From assembly GCA_964242415.1 (NCBI GenBank), contig CAXTAT010000003.1:124001-188000 (forward strand): a stretch of DNA of 64,000 nt. Direction: 5' to 3'. Shown here one piece after another: positions 17,103 through 25,030 of the stretch (position 1 is the stretch's first letter; each line of letters begins with the position of its first letter). The position numbers and the translations under genes were made by a program. This DNA is from DASWOJ01 sp964242415. GTDB lineage: Bacteria; Pseudomonadota; Alphaproteobacteria; Acetobacterales; Acetobacteraceae. The notes beneath the pieces are model-generated. The model saw only the letters and a list, made by a program, of their open reading frames with translations. It was not told the origin of the DNA and made no database searches.

Positions 17103-18338
17103 CTATCCATGTGCGCGTAGGAAGGGGGCCGGGTTCACAGGTTGACCATCCCGGCGCAATTCCATGTAGAGCGAGGGCCGCGTGCCGCCACCGCGCGGGT
17201 CCCAGGCCGGCATGACGCCCACCGGCTCGCCGTTCCAGACCGCCATGCCGACCTGCACGGCCAGGCGTTCGAAGCCGGACAGCACGAAGTGGTAGCCGCC
17301 GCCGCAATCCAGGATCAGCAGCACGCCGAAGCTGCGGAACGGCCCGCTGTAGGCGACCCGGCCCGTGCAGGGGGCCAGCACATGCGCCGACGGGGGCGAG
17401 CGGATCGAGATGCCGCTGGACGGCCCGGCGTCGGTGATGTCGCCCCAGCCCCGCACCACCTGTCCGGCCACCGGCGCATTGGCGGGCGCGGCGGCGGGGC
17501 CGGTGGCCCAGGCCGCGGCGGGGGTGTCCTGCTTTTCGACAAGGCCGGGTCCGGCCTGGCGCGCGACGGCCTCCTGGCGATGGCGGGCCTCCGCCGCGGC
17601 GGCCTCCTGGCGCTGGCGGTCGGCGCGGGCGAGGTCCTCGCGCGCCCGGGCCTCGGTGCGGGCACGCTCCACGGCCATGCTCACCAGGGCGGAGCGGAGG
17701 CTGTCGGCCCGGGCGGCGTCGGCGGCGGCGCGGCGGGCCATTTCGGCGGCGGCGTCCTCCGCGTGCAGCCGCCCGGCGCGGGCTGCCTCCAACTGACGGT
17801 CCAGCTCCGCCGCCTGGCTGGCCTGCTGCGCCTGGGCCGCTTGCAGCCGGGGCAGGCTGGCGGCCACCGCCTGCACAGCCGCCTGCGCCGCCGCGGTCTC
17901 GGCACGGTAGGCGCGGGCCTCCTCGGCCAGGTGCCGGGCCAGGCCGTGCAGCACGCCCAGGCCGCGCATCGCCTCGCCCGGCTGGGCCGGAACGGCGAGC
18001 AGGGTCTCGACGGGAAACAGCCCCAGGCGCTCCATCAGCGGCAGCAGGGGCGCCAGCTCGGCTGCCCGCTCCGCCAGGCGCTGCTCGGCCTCGTGTTGGC
18101 GTGCCGTCAGCGCCTCCACCTGTGCGGCGGCCTCGGCGGCCTCGGTTTCGGTGCGGCGCAGTTGCGCCCCGGCGGCGATGCGCGCGTTGGCCAGCCGGCG
18201 CTCCTCGGCCTCGGCGGTGCGGACCTGGGCCGCCGGGGGGAAGGCAGCGGACTCCGGCGCAGAGGTTGCCGGGCGCGGACAGGCGCCCGAGGCCGCGAGC
18301 GTCAGCAGAAGTAGGCTAAGCCGGCGCCGCACTGGCAT
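17103..18338 (-). CDS. envC: EnvC-like murein hydrolase activator (degenerate M23/LytM domain)
   Basis: A 411-aa exported protein with a signal sequence (RLSLLLLTLAASGACP). A long Ala/Glu/Arg-rich coiled coil covers about residues 35-265, and a C-terminal LytM (peptidase M23) domain covers the last 120 residues. The zinc ligands are missing: the HxxxD site reads SSGISIRSP and the HxH site reads SLYMELRRDGQPVNPAPF. EnvC-type proteins lack metalloprotease activity and instead activate amidases during septal splitting. Its start overlaps the gpmI stop by 23 bp. A lipobox-like ASGAC might indicate a lipoprotein. Confidence 0.9.
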   Translation of the reverse strand: MPVRRRLSLLLLTLAASGACPRPATSAPESAAFPPAAQVRTAEAEERRLANARIAAGAQLRRTETEAAEAAAQVEALTARQHEAEQRLAERAAELAPLLPLMERLGLFPVETLLAVPAQPGEAMRGLGVLHGLARHLAEEARAYRAETAAAQAAVQAVAASLPRLQAAQAQQASQAAELDRQLEAARAGRLHAEDAAAEMARRAAADAARADSLRSALVSMAVERARTEARAREDLARADRQRQEAAAAEARHRQEAVARQAGPGLVEKQDTPAAAWATGPAAAPANAPVAGQVVRGWGDITDAGPSSGISIRSPPSAHVLAPCTGRVAYSGPFRSFGVLLILDCGGGYHFVLSGFERLAVQVGMAVWNGEPVGVMPAWDPRGGGTRPSLYMELRRDGQPVNPAPFLRAHG

Positions 18339-19881
18339 ACGCCATTGGCCGCTGCAACAGGGACTGCCCGGTCATCTCCAGCGGCTGCGGCAGGCCCATC
18401 AGCGCGAGCAAGGTCGGCGCCAGGTCCGCCAGGCGGCCGTCATGCAGCTCCACCGTCTGGCCGTCCAGCATGGCCGACAGCATCACCGGCACCGGATTGG
18501 TGGTGTGCGAGGTATGCGGGCCGCCCGTGGCGGGGTCGCGCATCATCTCGCAGTTGCCGTGGTCGGCCGTGACCAGCAGCGCCCCGCCAGCCGCGCTCAC
18601 GGCGTCCATGATGCGGCCCAGCGCGGCATCCACCGTCTCCACTGCACGCGCGGCGGCCAGCAGGTTGCCGGTGTGGCCAACCATGTCGGGGTTGGCGAAG
18701 TTCAGCACGATCAGGTCGTAGGCGCCGGCGCCGATCGCATCCACGGCGCGGTCGGTCAGCTCCGGCGCCGACATCTCCGGCTGCAGGTCGTAGGTGGCGA
18801 CCTTGGGGGATGGCACCATGATGCGGTCCTCGCCGGGGTAGGCGACCTCCCGCCCACCGTTCATGAAGTAGGTGACGTGTGGGTACTTCTCCGTTTCGGC
18901 AAGGCGCAACTGCCGGCGGCCGGCGTCGGCCACGACCTCGCCCAGGATGCGGCCCATGTGCTGCGGCGCGAAAACCGCCTGCATGAAGGGCGCCAGCGCG
19001 TCGCTGTAGCGGGTCAACCCGGCCGCGGCGGCAAAGCGGACGATGCGGGGCCGGGTGAAGCCGCCGAAGCCAGGGTCGAGCATGGCGCCCAGCAGCTCCC
19101 GCACGCGGTCCGCGCGGAAGTTGAAGCACAGCACGGCGTCGCCGTCCCGGACGCCCTGATATTCGCCGACGACGGCGGGCACGACAAACTCGTCCGTCAC
19201 GCCGCGGCCATAGGCGTCGTCCATCACACTGTCGGCGTCGGCGAAGCTGTTGCCACGGCCCTCCATGATGGCGAGGTAGGCGCGCTCCACCCGGTCCCAG
19301 CGGTTGTCGCGGTCCATGGCGTAGTAGCGTCCGCTGATGGTGGCGATGCGGGCGCCGTCGGGCAGGGCGGCCTGCAGGCGGGTCAGGTCCTGGGCGCCGG
19401 AACGGGGCGGGGTGTCGCGGCCGTCGGTGAAGGCGTGCACGCGGACCGGGATGCGCGCGTCGGCCAGGATGCGCGCCAGGGCGGCGGCGTGGTCCTGGTG
19501 CGCGTGCACGCCGCCGGGCGACACCAGGCCCATCAGGTGACAGGTGCCGCCGGAGCCGCGCAGGGCCTCGATCAGCGCCAGGATGGCCGGGGCCTGCGCC
19601 AGGCTGCCGTCCTGGATGGCGAGGCCGATGCGCGGCAGCTCCTGCATCACCACGCGGCCGGCGCCGATGTTGAGGTGGCCGACCTCCGAGTTGCCCATCT
19701 GCCCCGGCGGCAGCCCGACATCCAGGCCATCGGTGCGCAGGAAGGCGTGCGGTCCCTGCATCAGCGCGTCGAACGACGGGGTGTCAGCCTGCGCGACGGC
19801 GTTGTCGGCCACGTCGTCCCGCCAGCCCCAGCCGTCGAGGATCACCAGCATGACGGGGCGGGGGGGCGGGGCGGGGGGCAT
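18316..19881 (-). CDS. gpmI: 2,3-bisphosphoglycerate-independent phosphoglycerate mutase
   Basis: Interconverts 3- and 2-phosphoglycerate in glycolysis and gluconeogenesis using two Mn ions and a phosphoserine. The 521-aa length is normal. The N-terminal metal motif is VMLVILDGWGWRDD. The catalytic Ser lies in GQMGNSEVGHLNIGAGR. Later motifs include TDGRDTPPRS, NFRADRVREL, NFANPDMVGHTGNL and LLVTADHGNCE. The start at 19881 is the ATG before PPAPPPRPVM; the longer open frame upstream is not family-like. It is translationally overlapped with envC. Confidence 0.97.
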   Translation of the reverse strand: MPPAPPPRPVMLVILDGWGWRDDVADNAVAQADTPSFDALMQGPHAFLRTDGLDVGLPPGQMGNSEVGHLNIGAGRVVMQELPRIGLAIQDGSLAQAPAILALIEALRGSGGTCHLMGLVSPGGVHAHQDHAAALARILADARIPVRVHAFTDGRDTPPRSGAQDLTRLQAALPDGARIATISGRYYAMDRDNRWDRVERAYLAIMEGRGNSFADADSVMDDAYGRGVTDEFVVPAVVGEYQGVRDGDAVLCFNFRADRVRELLGAMLDPGFGGFTRPRIVRFAAAAGLTRYSDALAPFMQAVFAPQHMGRILGEVVADAGRRQLRLAETEKYPHVTYFMNGGREVAYPGEDRIMVPSPKVATYDLQPEMSAPELTDRAVDAIGAGAYDLIVLNFANPDMVGHTGNLLAAARAVETVDAALGRIMDAVSAAGGALLVTADHGNCEMMRDPATGGPHTSHTTNPVPVMLSAMLDGQTVELHDGRLADLAPTLLALMGLPQPLEMTGQSLLQRPMAYASAAPA

Positions 19882-19992
19882 CCAGTTGGTCCTTGATGCG
19901 ACAATATGCGTGAATGTTGGTATGGCTGCGCATCGCGGGATGGGCAAGGCGTTCCGCTCGGCATGGCCGGCGCCGATGCGGCTGCTCTGCCA

Positions 19993-20451
19993 TCATGGAC
20001 GGCCGGAGCGGTGGTAGGGGTGGCCGGACAAAATCGACTGCGCCCGATAGAGCTGCTCGGCCAGCATTACCCGGACCAGCAGGTGCGGCCAGGTCATCGG
20101 CCCCAGCGACAGCAGGTGGTCGGCCCGCGCCAGCACGGAGGCGTCCAGGCCATCTGCCCCGCCGATGACGAAGCAGACCAGGCGCGCCAGGCCCAGCCAG
20201 CGTTCCACCAGCCGGGCCAACCCTTCGCTGCCGGGTGCTGTGGCGCCCAGGTCCAACGCGACGGCCAGCGCACCGGGGGGCAGCCCAGCGAGCAGGCTGG
20301 CCGCCTCGCGCCGCTTCGCCTCGGCCGGCGCCCCGCTGCCCTCGGCGGCCTCGACCACCTCCAGCCGTGGCCGCAGCCGGGCGTTGTAGCGGTCGAACAA
20401 CATCTGCTCCGGCCCTGGCCGCAGCCGGCCGATGGCGACCAGGCGCATCAT
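19993..20451 (-). CDS. rlmH: 23S rRNA (pseudouridine1915-N3)-methyltransferase
   Basis: A SPOUT-class methyltransferase modifying helix 69 of 23S rRNA. The 152-aa protein ends with the conserved block LSLGPMTWPHLLVRVMLAEQ followed by LYRAQSILSGHPYHR. The SAM-binding region includes CFVIGGADGLDASV. Two adjacent ATGs (20451, 20448) are possible starts. It sits between rsfS and gpmI as usual, although a plus-strand gene intervenes between it and rsfS. Confidence 0.96.
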   Translation of the reverse strand: MMRLVAIGRLRPGPEQMLFDRYNARLRPRLEVVEAAEGSGAPAEAKRREAASLLAGLPPGALAVALDLGATAPGSEGLARLVERWLGLARLVCFVIGGADGLDASVLARADHLLSLGPMTWPHLLVRVMLAEQLYRAQSILSGHPYHRSGRP

Positions 20452-20522
20452 GCCGGGACTGCGGCGGGGGACGGCGTTGTAGGGCTTGCACCCCGCCCCG
20501 AGGCATGCGCGATGTCGGCGTC

Positions 20523-21011
20523 ATGAGAGCGATTCACCGGTGGCTCATCCTCCTTGCCCTGCCGCCGCTGCTGGCCGCCGCGCCGGCGCCCGCCGTCCCC
20601 GTCATGCTCGCGCCCCAGCCGGGCACCGCGCTCGACCGCACCGCCCGCGGCCTGATCGCGCAGGACCTGGCGGAGAGCGCGCGCGCCGGGGAACGGCCGC
20701 TGGTGCTGATCGGCACGGCGCGCCTGGGCGGGGCTGCGGACCACCCGGCGCTGTTCGTGCAACTGCAGTCGCCGCGGGAGTGCGGCTCGGCGGGGTGCAG
20801 CACCAGCGTGTTCGCCTGGATGGGCGGGCATTACCAGAAGGTGCTGGACGGCGTGGATGGCCGGATGGCCGTCGCGGGCACGCGGCACGCCGGGATGGCC
20901 GACCTGCAGGCCGGCAGCGAGACCTACGCCTGGAACGGCAAGGCCTATGCCGACACGGTTCCGGCGCCCGCCATCAACCTGCGGCCCCGGCCCAGCCGCC
21001 GGGGGCGCTAG
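20523..21011 (+). CDS. Hypothetical exported protein (162 aa)
   Basis: No known family is recognised. A signal peptide is clear (WLILLALPPLLAAAPAPA). The mature part contains PLVLIGTARLGGAADHPALF, then LQSPRECGSAGCSTSVFAWM with two Cys five residues apart, then GSETYAWNGKAYADT, and a basic end. The pattern suggests a small periplasmic beta-rich domain. It is encoded on the plus strand within an otherwise minus-strand operon, between rlmH and rsfS, and its stop is only 4 bp from the rsfS stop. The ATG at 20523 was chosen to begin just before the signal; an in-frame ATG at 20505 is an alternative. Confidence 0.7.
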   Translation: MRAIHRWLILLALPPLLAAAPAPAVPVMLAPQPGTALDRTARGLIAQDLAESARAGERPLVLIGTARLGGAADHPALFVQLQSPRECGSAGCSTSVFAWMGGHYQKVLDGVDGRMAVAGTRHAGMADLQAGSETYAWNGKAYADTVPAPAINLRPRPSRRGR

Positions 21012-21015
21012 GCGG

Positions 21016-21360
21016 CTAATCCTCCCCCTGCGGCATCTCGGCGGGTTCGTCCAGCTCGGCGCCCCACATCCGTTCCAGCGCATAGAGGGTCCGCGCCTCC
21101 GGCTTGAACAGGTGGATGACGATGTCCCCGGCGTCGATCAGCACCCAGTCGGAGCCGCCGGACCCCTCGACCTGCACGCGCTTGATGCCGATCTCGGACA
21201 GCTTTTCCTCAAGGTGGGTCGCCATGGCGCTGATCTGGCGGTCGGCCAGGCCGGTGGCGATCACCATGCGGTCAGTGAAGGCGGCGCGGCCGGCCAGGTC
21301 CATGGCGACGACCTCCTCGGCCTTGTCGGCCTCCAGGCTTTCGACGATCACCGCCTGCAT
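21016..21360 (-). CDS. rsfS: Ribosomal silencing factor RsfS (possible longer form starting at ATA, 21540)
   Basis: Binds ribosomal protein L14 and blocks subunit joining when nutrients are short. The 114-aa core matches the family: VIVESLEADKAEEVVAMDLA, FTDRMVIATGLADRQISAMA, VEGSGGSDWVLIDAGDIVIH and LYALERMW. Upstream of the ATG at 21360 the same frame stays open for 60 codons, to 21540. It encodes a Lys/Pro/Ala-rich segment (ARKPSEPPAKRRPS and so on) that begins at an ATA codon preceded by GAAGGA at good spacing. Either ATA is the true start, or an ATG was lost, or only the core is made. The gene follows nadD with overlap if the long form is real. Confidence 0.9.
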   Translation of the reverse strand: MQAVIVESLEADKAEEVVAMDLAGRAAFTDRMVIATGLADRQISAMATHLEEKLSEIGIKRVQVEGSGGSDWVLIDAGDIVIHLFKPEARTLYALERMWGAELDEPAEMPQGED

Positions 21361-21536
21361 CTGGTCCAGGCGCTCGCGGTGGTCGGGCGCGGGGGCGGGG
21401 GCTTTCGGCTTGCGGACACGCGGGCCGGCGGCGGCGGCCTTCTTGCGCGGGGTGCCGGGCGCCTTTGCGGCCTCGGCCAGCGCCGGGGCGGGCTGGGAGG
21501 GGCGGCGCTTGGCCGGCGGCTCGGAGGGTTTCCTGG

Positions 21537-22301
21537 CTATGTCCGTGTTCCTTCGTGGGCGGGTGCCGCCGCTATAGCAGGTTCTGCGTCGAGATGTGAC
21601 AGCGGGGGGTGTGACAGCGGGGGCTGTGCCAGCAGGGGTTGTGCCAGTGAGGGTTGTGCTGGTGGGGGAGGTGACGATGGAGAAGGTGATGGGGGCAGCG
21701 GCGGCCAGACCTGCGGCCAGCCTGCGCGCAGCGCCGTGGCGGAGGCGGCATTCTGCCGGGCCGGCAAGAAGGTCCAGGCCGGCCCTGGACGCCCGGCCAG
21801 GGACGGCGCCACCCGGGCCGGCAGCAGGGCGGGCCGCAGCCGGTGCGCCGCCTGGCTGGCCAGGGCGCGGCCGTTATAGGTCGGCCGCGGCAGCACGGCG
21901 AACGGCATGGCGGCGGCGATACCGAGCCATCCCTGCCAGCGCGGCAACTGCACCAGGTTGTCGGCGCCCATCAGCCAGACGAACTGCACCCGCGGAAAGC
22001 GCTGCCGAAGCGCGCGGAGGGTGTCGTAGGTGTAGCGCGTGTGCAGCCGCGCCTCGATGGCGGTCGCCACGATGCGCCGGCCGTCGGCGATGCCGCGGGC
22101 GCTGGCCAGGCGGTCGGCCAGCCGCGCCATGCCGTGCGCCGGCTTCAGCGGGTTGCCCGGCGACACCAACAGCCACACCTGATCCAGCCGCAGTCGCTGC
22201 AGCGCCAGGCGGGCGATGTGCAGGTGGCCGGCATGCGCCGGGTTGAACGAGCCGCCGAGCAGGCCGACGCGGGTCCGCCGGTTGTCGCCCCATCGCCGCA
22301 A
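21537..22301 (-). CDS. nadD: Nicotinate-nucleotide adenylyltransferase with a repeat-derived C-terminal tail
   Basis: Joins nicotinate mononucleotide with ATP to form deamido-NAD in NAD synthesis. The N-terminal nucleotidyltransferase motif VGLLGGSFNPAHAGHLHIAR and later ADNLVQLPRWQGW and ARQNAASATALRAGW are diagnostic. After the SAT/LRA motif that normally ends the protein, about 50 extra residues follow, rich in Pro/Leu/Gln/Ser and built from pentapeptide units (LAQPL, LAQPP, LSHPP). No ATG is in frame near the N-terminus. TTG at 22301 is the nearest plausible start, and a start nearer the proA stop cannot be excluded. Confidence 0.88.
   Translation of the reverse strand: MRRWGDNRRTRVGLLGGSFNPAHAGHLHIARLALQRLRLDQVWLLVSPGNPLKPAHGMARLADRLASARGIADGRRIVATAIEARLHTRYTYDTLRALRQRFPRVQFVWLMGADNLVQLPRWQGWLGIAAAMPFAVLPRPTYNGRALASQAAHRLRPALLPARVAPSLAGRPGPAWTFLPARQNAASATALRAGWPQVWPPLPPSPSPSSPPPPAQPSLAQPLLAQPPLSHPPLSHLDAEPAIAAAPAHEGTRT
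21588..21677 (-). repeat. 15-bp tandem repeat at the 3' end of nadD
   Basis: Six contiguous degenerate 15-bp units at 21588, 21603, 21618, 21633, 21648 and 21663. In the nadD frame they encode SSPPP, PAQPS, LAQPL, LAQPP, LSHPP and LSHLD. The period is exactly 15, so unit gain or loss keeps the frame. Confidence 0.9.
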
Positions 22302-22351
22302 GGGATCAGGCGGCAGCCGGTCCGGCGGACCCAGGGCGCGGTGGCGCTTGG

Positions 22352-23614
22352 TCAGGGACGCACCTGGCCCGTGCCGGTGATGACGTAGCGGAAGGTGGTC
22401 AACTGCTCGACCCCGACGGGGCCGCGGGCATGGAGGCGGCCGGTGGCGATGCCGATCTCCGCGCCGAAGCCGAACTCGCCGCCGTCGCAAAACTGGGTGG
22501 AGGCGTTCCACAGTGCGACCGCGCTGCCGACGCCGCGCAGGAAGCGGCCGGCGGCGTCGGCGTCAGCGGTGATGATGGCCTCGGTGTGCTCGCTGCCATA
22601 GCGGGCGATGTGGGCCAGGGCGCTGTCCACGCCGTCCACCACGGCGATGGACAGGGTGGCGTCCAGCCATTCCGTTGCGAAGTCGGCCTCGGTCGCGGGG
22701 GGGAGGCCGGGCAGGATGGCGCGGGCGCGGGCGTCGGCGCGGAAGCGGCAGCCCAGGGCGGCCAGGTCCGCGGTCAGCAGGGGCAGCAGGGTGGGGGCGC
22801 AGGCGGCGTCGATCAGCAGGGTCTCGGTGGCGCCGCAGACGCCGGTGCGGCGCATCTTGGCGTTGGCCAGCACGGCGCGCGCCATCGCCGGATCGGCGGC
22901 GGCGTGGACGTAGGTGTGGCAGAGGCCCTCGGCGTGGGCGAGGACGGGCACCCGGGCGTCGCGCTGCACCCGGTCCACCAGGGAGCGTCCGCCGCGCGGG
23001 ATCACCAGGTCGATCAGGCCGCTGCCGGCGAGCATGGCGGCGACGTAGGCGCGGTCGGCGTCCGGCGCGACCTGAACGGCGTCGCGCGGCAGGCCGGCGG
23101 CGTGCAGGCCCTCGGCGATGGCGGCGTGGATGGCCTGGGCGGAGCGGGCGCTGTCCGACCCGCCGCGCAGGATGACGGCGTTACCGGACTTCACGCACAG
23201 CCCGGCGGCGTCGGCCCCGACGTTGGGGCGGCTTTCGTAGATCATGCCGATCACGCCCAGCGGCTGGGCGATGCGGCGGATGTGCAGGCCGTTGGGCCGG
23301 GTCCAGTCAGTTAGGATGCGGGCGAGGGGGTCGGGCAGGGCGGCGATGCTGTCCAGGCCGTGCGCCATGGCCTCGACGCGGGCCGGGGTCAGGGCGAGGC
23401 GGTCGCGGAAGGCGGGGGTACCCTGGTGGGCCAGCAGGTCGGCCTCGTTGGCGGCCAGGATGGCGGGGGCCTGGGCGCGTAGTTGGGCGGCGGCGGCGGC
23501 CAGGCCGGCGGCCCGGTGCGCGTCCGGCGTGCTGGCCAGGACGGTGGAGGCGGCACGGGCGCGCTGGGCCGCGGTGCGGAGCCAGGCGGTGGCGGGGTCG
23601 GTGTGCTGGTTCAT
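22352..23614 (-). CDS. proA: Glutamate-5-semialdehyde dehydrogenase (gamma-glutamyl phosphate reductase)
   Basis: Reduces gamma-glutamyl phosphate with NADPH in proline synthesis. The 420-aa length is standard. Motifs include PLGVIGMIYESRPNVGADAA, GNAVILRGGSDS, LAHAEGLCHTYV and KMRRTGVCGATETLLID with the active-site Cys, plus NASTQFCDGGEFGFGAEIGI. The ATG at 23614 begins MNQHTDPATAW, and the upstream frame includes a REPIN-like repeat rather than protein. It follows proB after a 291-bp spacer carrying that repeat. Confidence 0.97.
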   Translation of the reverse strand: MNQHTDPATAWLRTAAQRARAASTVLASTPDAHRAAGLAAAAAQLRAQAPAILAANEADLLAHQGTPAFRDRLALTPARVEAMAHGLDSIAALPDPLARILTDWTRPNGLHIRRIAQPLGVIGMIYESRPNVGADAAGLCVKSGNAVILRGGSDSARSAQAIHAAIAEGLHAAGLPRDAVQVAPDADRAYVAAMLAGSGLIDLVIPRGGRSLVDRVQRDARVPVLAHAEGLCHTYVHAAADPAMARAVLANAKMRRTGVCGATETLLIDAACAPTLLPLLTADLAALGCRFRADARARAILPGLPPATEADFATEWLDATLSIAVVDGVDSALAHIARYGSEHTEAIITADADAAGRFLRGVGSAVALWNASTQFCDGGEFGFGAEIGIATGRLHARGPVGVEQLTTFRYVITGTGQVRP

Positions 23615-23731
23615 GGCGTGGTGATCTTGCCGGGCCGGGGACGTGTGCGCCAGGGCGGATGTGCGGGGGCAGCGCTGCTGGGTCCCTCTCCCTTCGGATG
23701 AAGGCGATCGTACATGGCGTGAGGACCGCTT

Positions 23732-23879
23732 CTGCTCCCTCTCCCGTGGGAGAGGGCTGGGGTGAGGGGGTCTTTCCTCGCGCAGATGACGGTGCCGCCG
23801 GAACCGAGCGGCCTGGGCAGGGAGGTCTGCGCCGCAAGACCCCCTCACCCCGGCCCTCTCCCGGGGGGAGAGGGAGCAG
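23732..23879. repeat. REPIN-like inverted-repeat element, copy A (proB-proA spacer)
   Basis: Left arm CTGCTCCCTCTCCCGTGGGA, continuing GAGGGCTGGGGTGAGGGGGTCTT, faces an inverted right arm ending GGGGGGAGAGGGAGCAG. The arms are each about 40 bp, and the roughly 60-bp centre differs from other copies. A solitary partial arm (CCCTCTCCCTTCGG) lies just before, near 23685. It can fold as a long hairpin between two genes of one pathway. Confidence 0.9.
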
Positions 23880-23905
23880 GGAGGTGGCCGGCTCGGCTTG
23901 GGTCC

Positions 23906-25030
23906 CTACGCCAGCACCAGGTCGTCCCGGTGCACTATCTCGTCCCGGCCGCGCCAGCCCAGGATCGCCTCGATGTCGTCCGACCGGTGCCCGGCGATGC
24001 GGCGGGCGTCGGCGCTGGCATAGGCCGACAAGCCACGCGCCAGCACGTCGCCCGCCGCGTCCTGCACCAGCACGGGGTCGCCGCGATCGAACTCGCCCAC
24101 CACGCCCTGCACCCCCGCCGGCAGCAGCGAGCGCCCAGCCTGCAACGCGCGGGCCGCGCCGGGATCAACCACCAGGCAGCCCGCAGGGTGCAAGCTGCCG
24201 GCGATCCAGCGCTTGCGCGCCGTGCGGCCGTCCGGCGCCGGCAGGAACCAAGTGCAGCGCGCGCCCTCCGCCATCGCCTGCAACGGGTGCGGCACGGCGC
24301 CGACCGCGATCGCCATCGCGCAGCCGGCCTGGGTGGCGATGCGGGCGGCGGCCAGCTTGGTCCGCATCCCGCCGCTGCTGTAGCCCGGGGGCGGGTCGCC
24401 GCCCATGGCCTCGATCTCGGGGGTGAGTGCCGCGACCACGGGAAGGTGCCGGGCGGCCGGATCGCGCTTGGGGTCGGCGGTGTAGAGGCCGTCGATGTCC
24501 GACAGCAGCAGCAACTGGTCGGCCTGCACCATCTCGGCCACGCGGGCGGCCAGGCGGTCGTTGTCGCCGAACCGGATCTCAGCGGTCGCGACGCTGTCGT
24601 TCTCGTTGATGACGGGGATGCAGCCCAGGCTCAGCAAGGTGGTCAGCGTCGCCCGCGCGTTGAGGTAGCGGCGGCGGTCCTCGGTGTCCTCCAACGTCAG
24701 CAGCAGTTGCGCGGCGGTCAGGCCGTGCAGCGCCAGCGCCGCCGTCCACGCCTGCGCCAAGCGGATCTGCCCCACGGCGGCGGCGGCCTGCTTCTCCTCC
24801 AGCCGCAGGCGCGGCTGCGTCAGGCCGAGGTGCGACCGGGCCAGGGCAATGGCGCCTGAAGACACCACGATCACCAGGGTCCCGCGTGCCCGTGCGGCGG
24901 CAATGTCGGCGGCGACGCCGTGCAGCCAGGCGGTGCGCGGCTCCGCCCCATCCACCACCAGCGCGCTGCCGATCTTCACGACCAGCAGCCGCGCCTCGGA
25001 AAGCTGGGGCACCGGCAGCCAGGGGGTCAC
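23906..25030 (-). CDS. proB: Glutamate 5-kinase
   Basis: Phosphorylates glutamate on its gamma-carboxyl, the first and feedback-regulated step of proline synthesis. The 374-aa protein has an amino-acid kinase domain (LLVVKIGSALVV, VVSSGAIALARSHLG, INENDSVATAEIRFGDNDRL, LLSDIDGLYTADP, SGGMRTKLAAARIA). A C-terminal PUA domain runs over about the last 85 residues. The GTG start at 25030 overlaps the obgE stop in a GTGA arrangement, so translation is coupled. It feeds ProA, encoded downstream beyond a repeat element. Confidence 0.97.
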   Translation of the reverse strand: MTPWLPVPQLSEARLLVVKIGSALVVDGAEPRTAWLHGVAADIAAARARGTLVIVVSSGAIALARSHLGLTQPRLRLEEKQAAAAVGQIRLAQAWTAALALHGLTAAQLLLTLEDTEDRRRYLNARATLTTLLSLGCIPVINENDSVATAEIRFGDNDRLAARVAEMVQADQLLLLSDIDGLYTADPKRDPAARHLPVVAALTPEIEAMGGDPPPGYSSGGMRTKLAAARIATQAGCAMAIAVGAVPHPLQAMAEGARCTWFLPAPDGRTARKRWIAGSLHPAGCLVVDPGAARALQAGRSLLPAGVQGVVGEFDRGDPVLVQDAAGDVLARGLSAYASADARRIAGHRSDDIEAILGWRGRDEIVHRDDLVLA

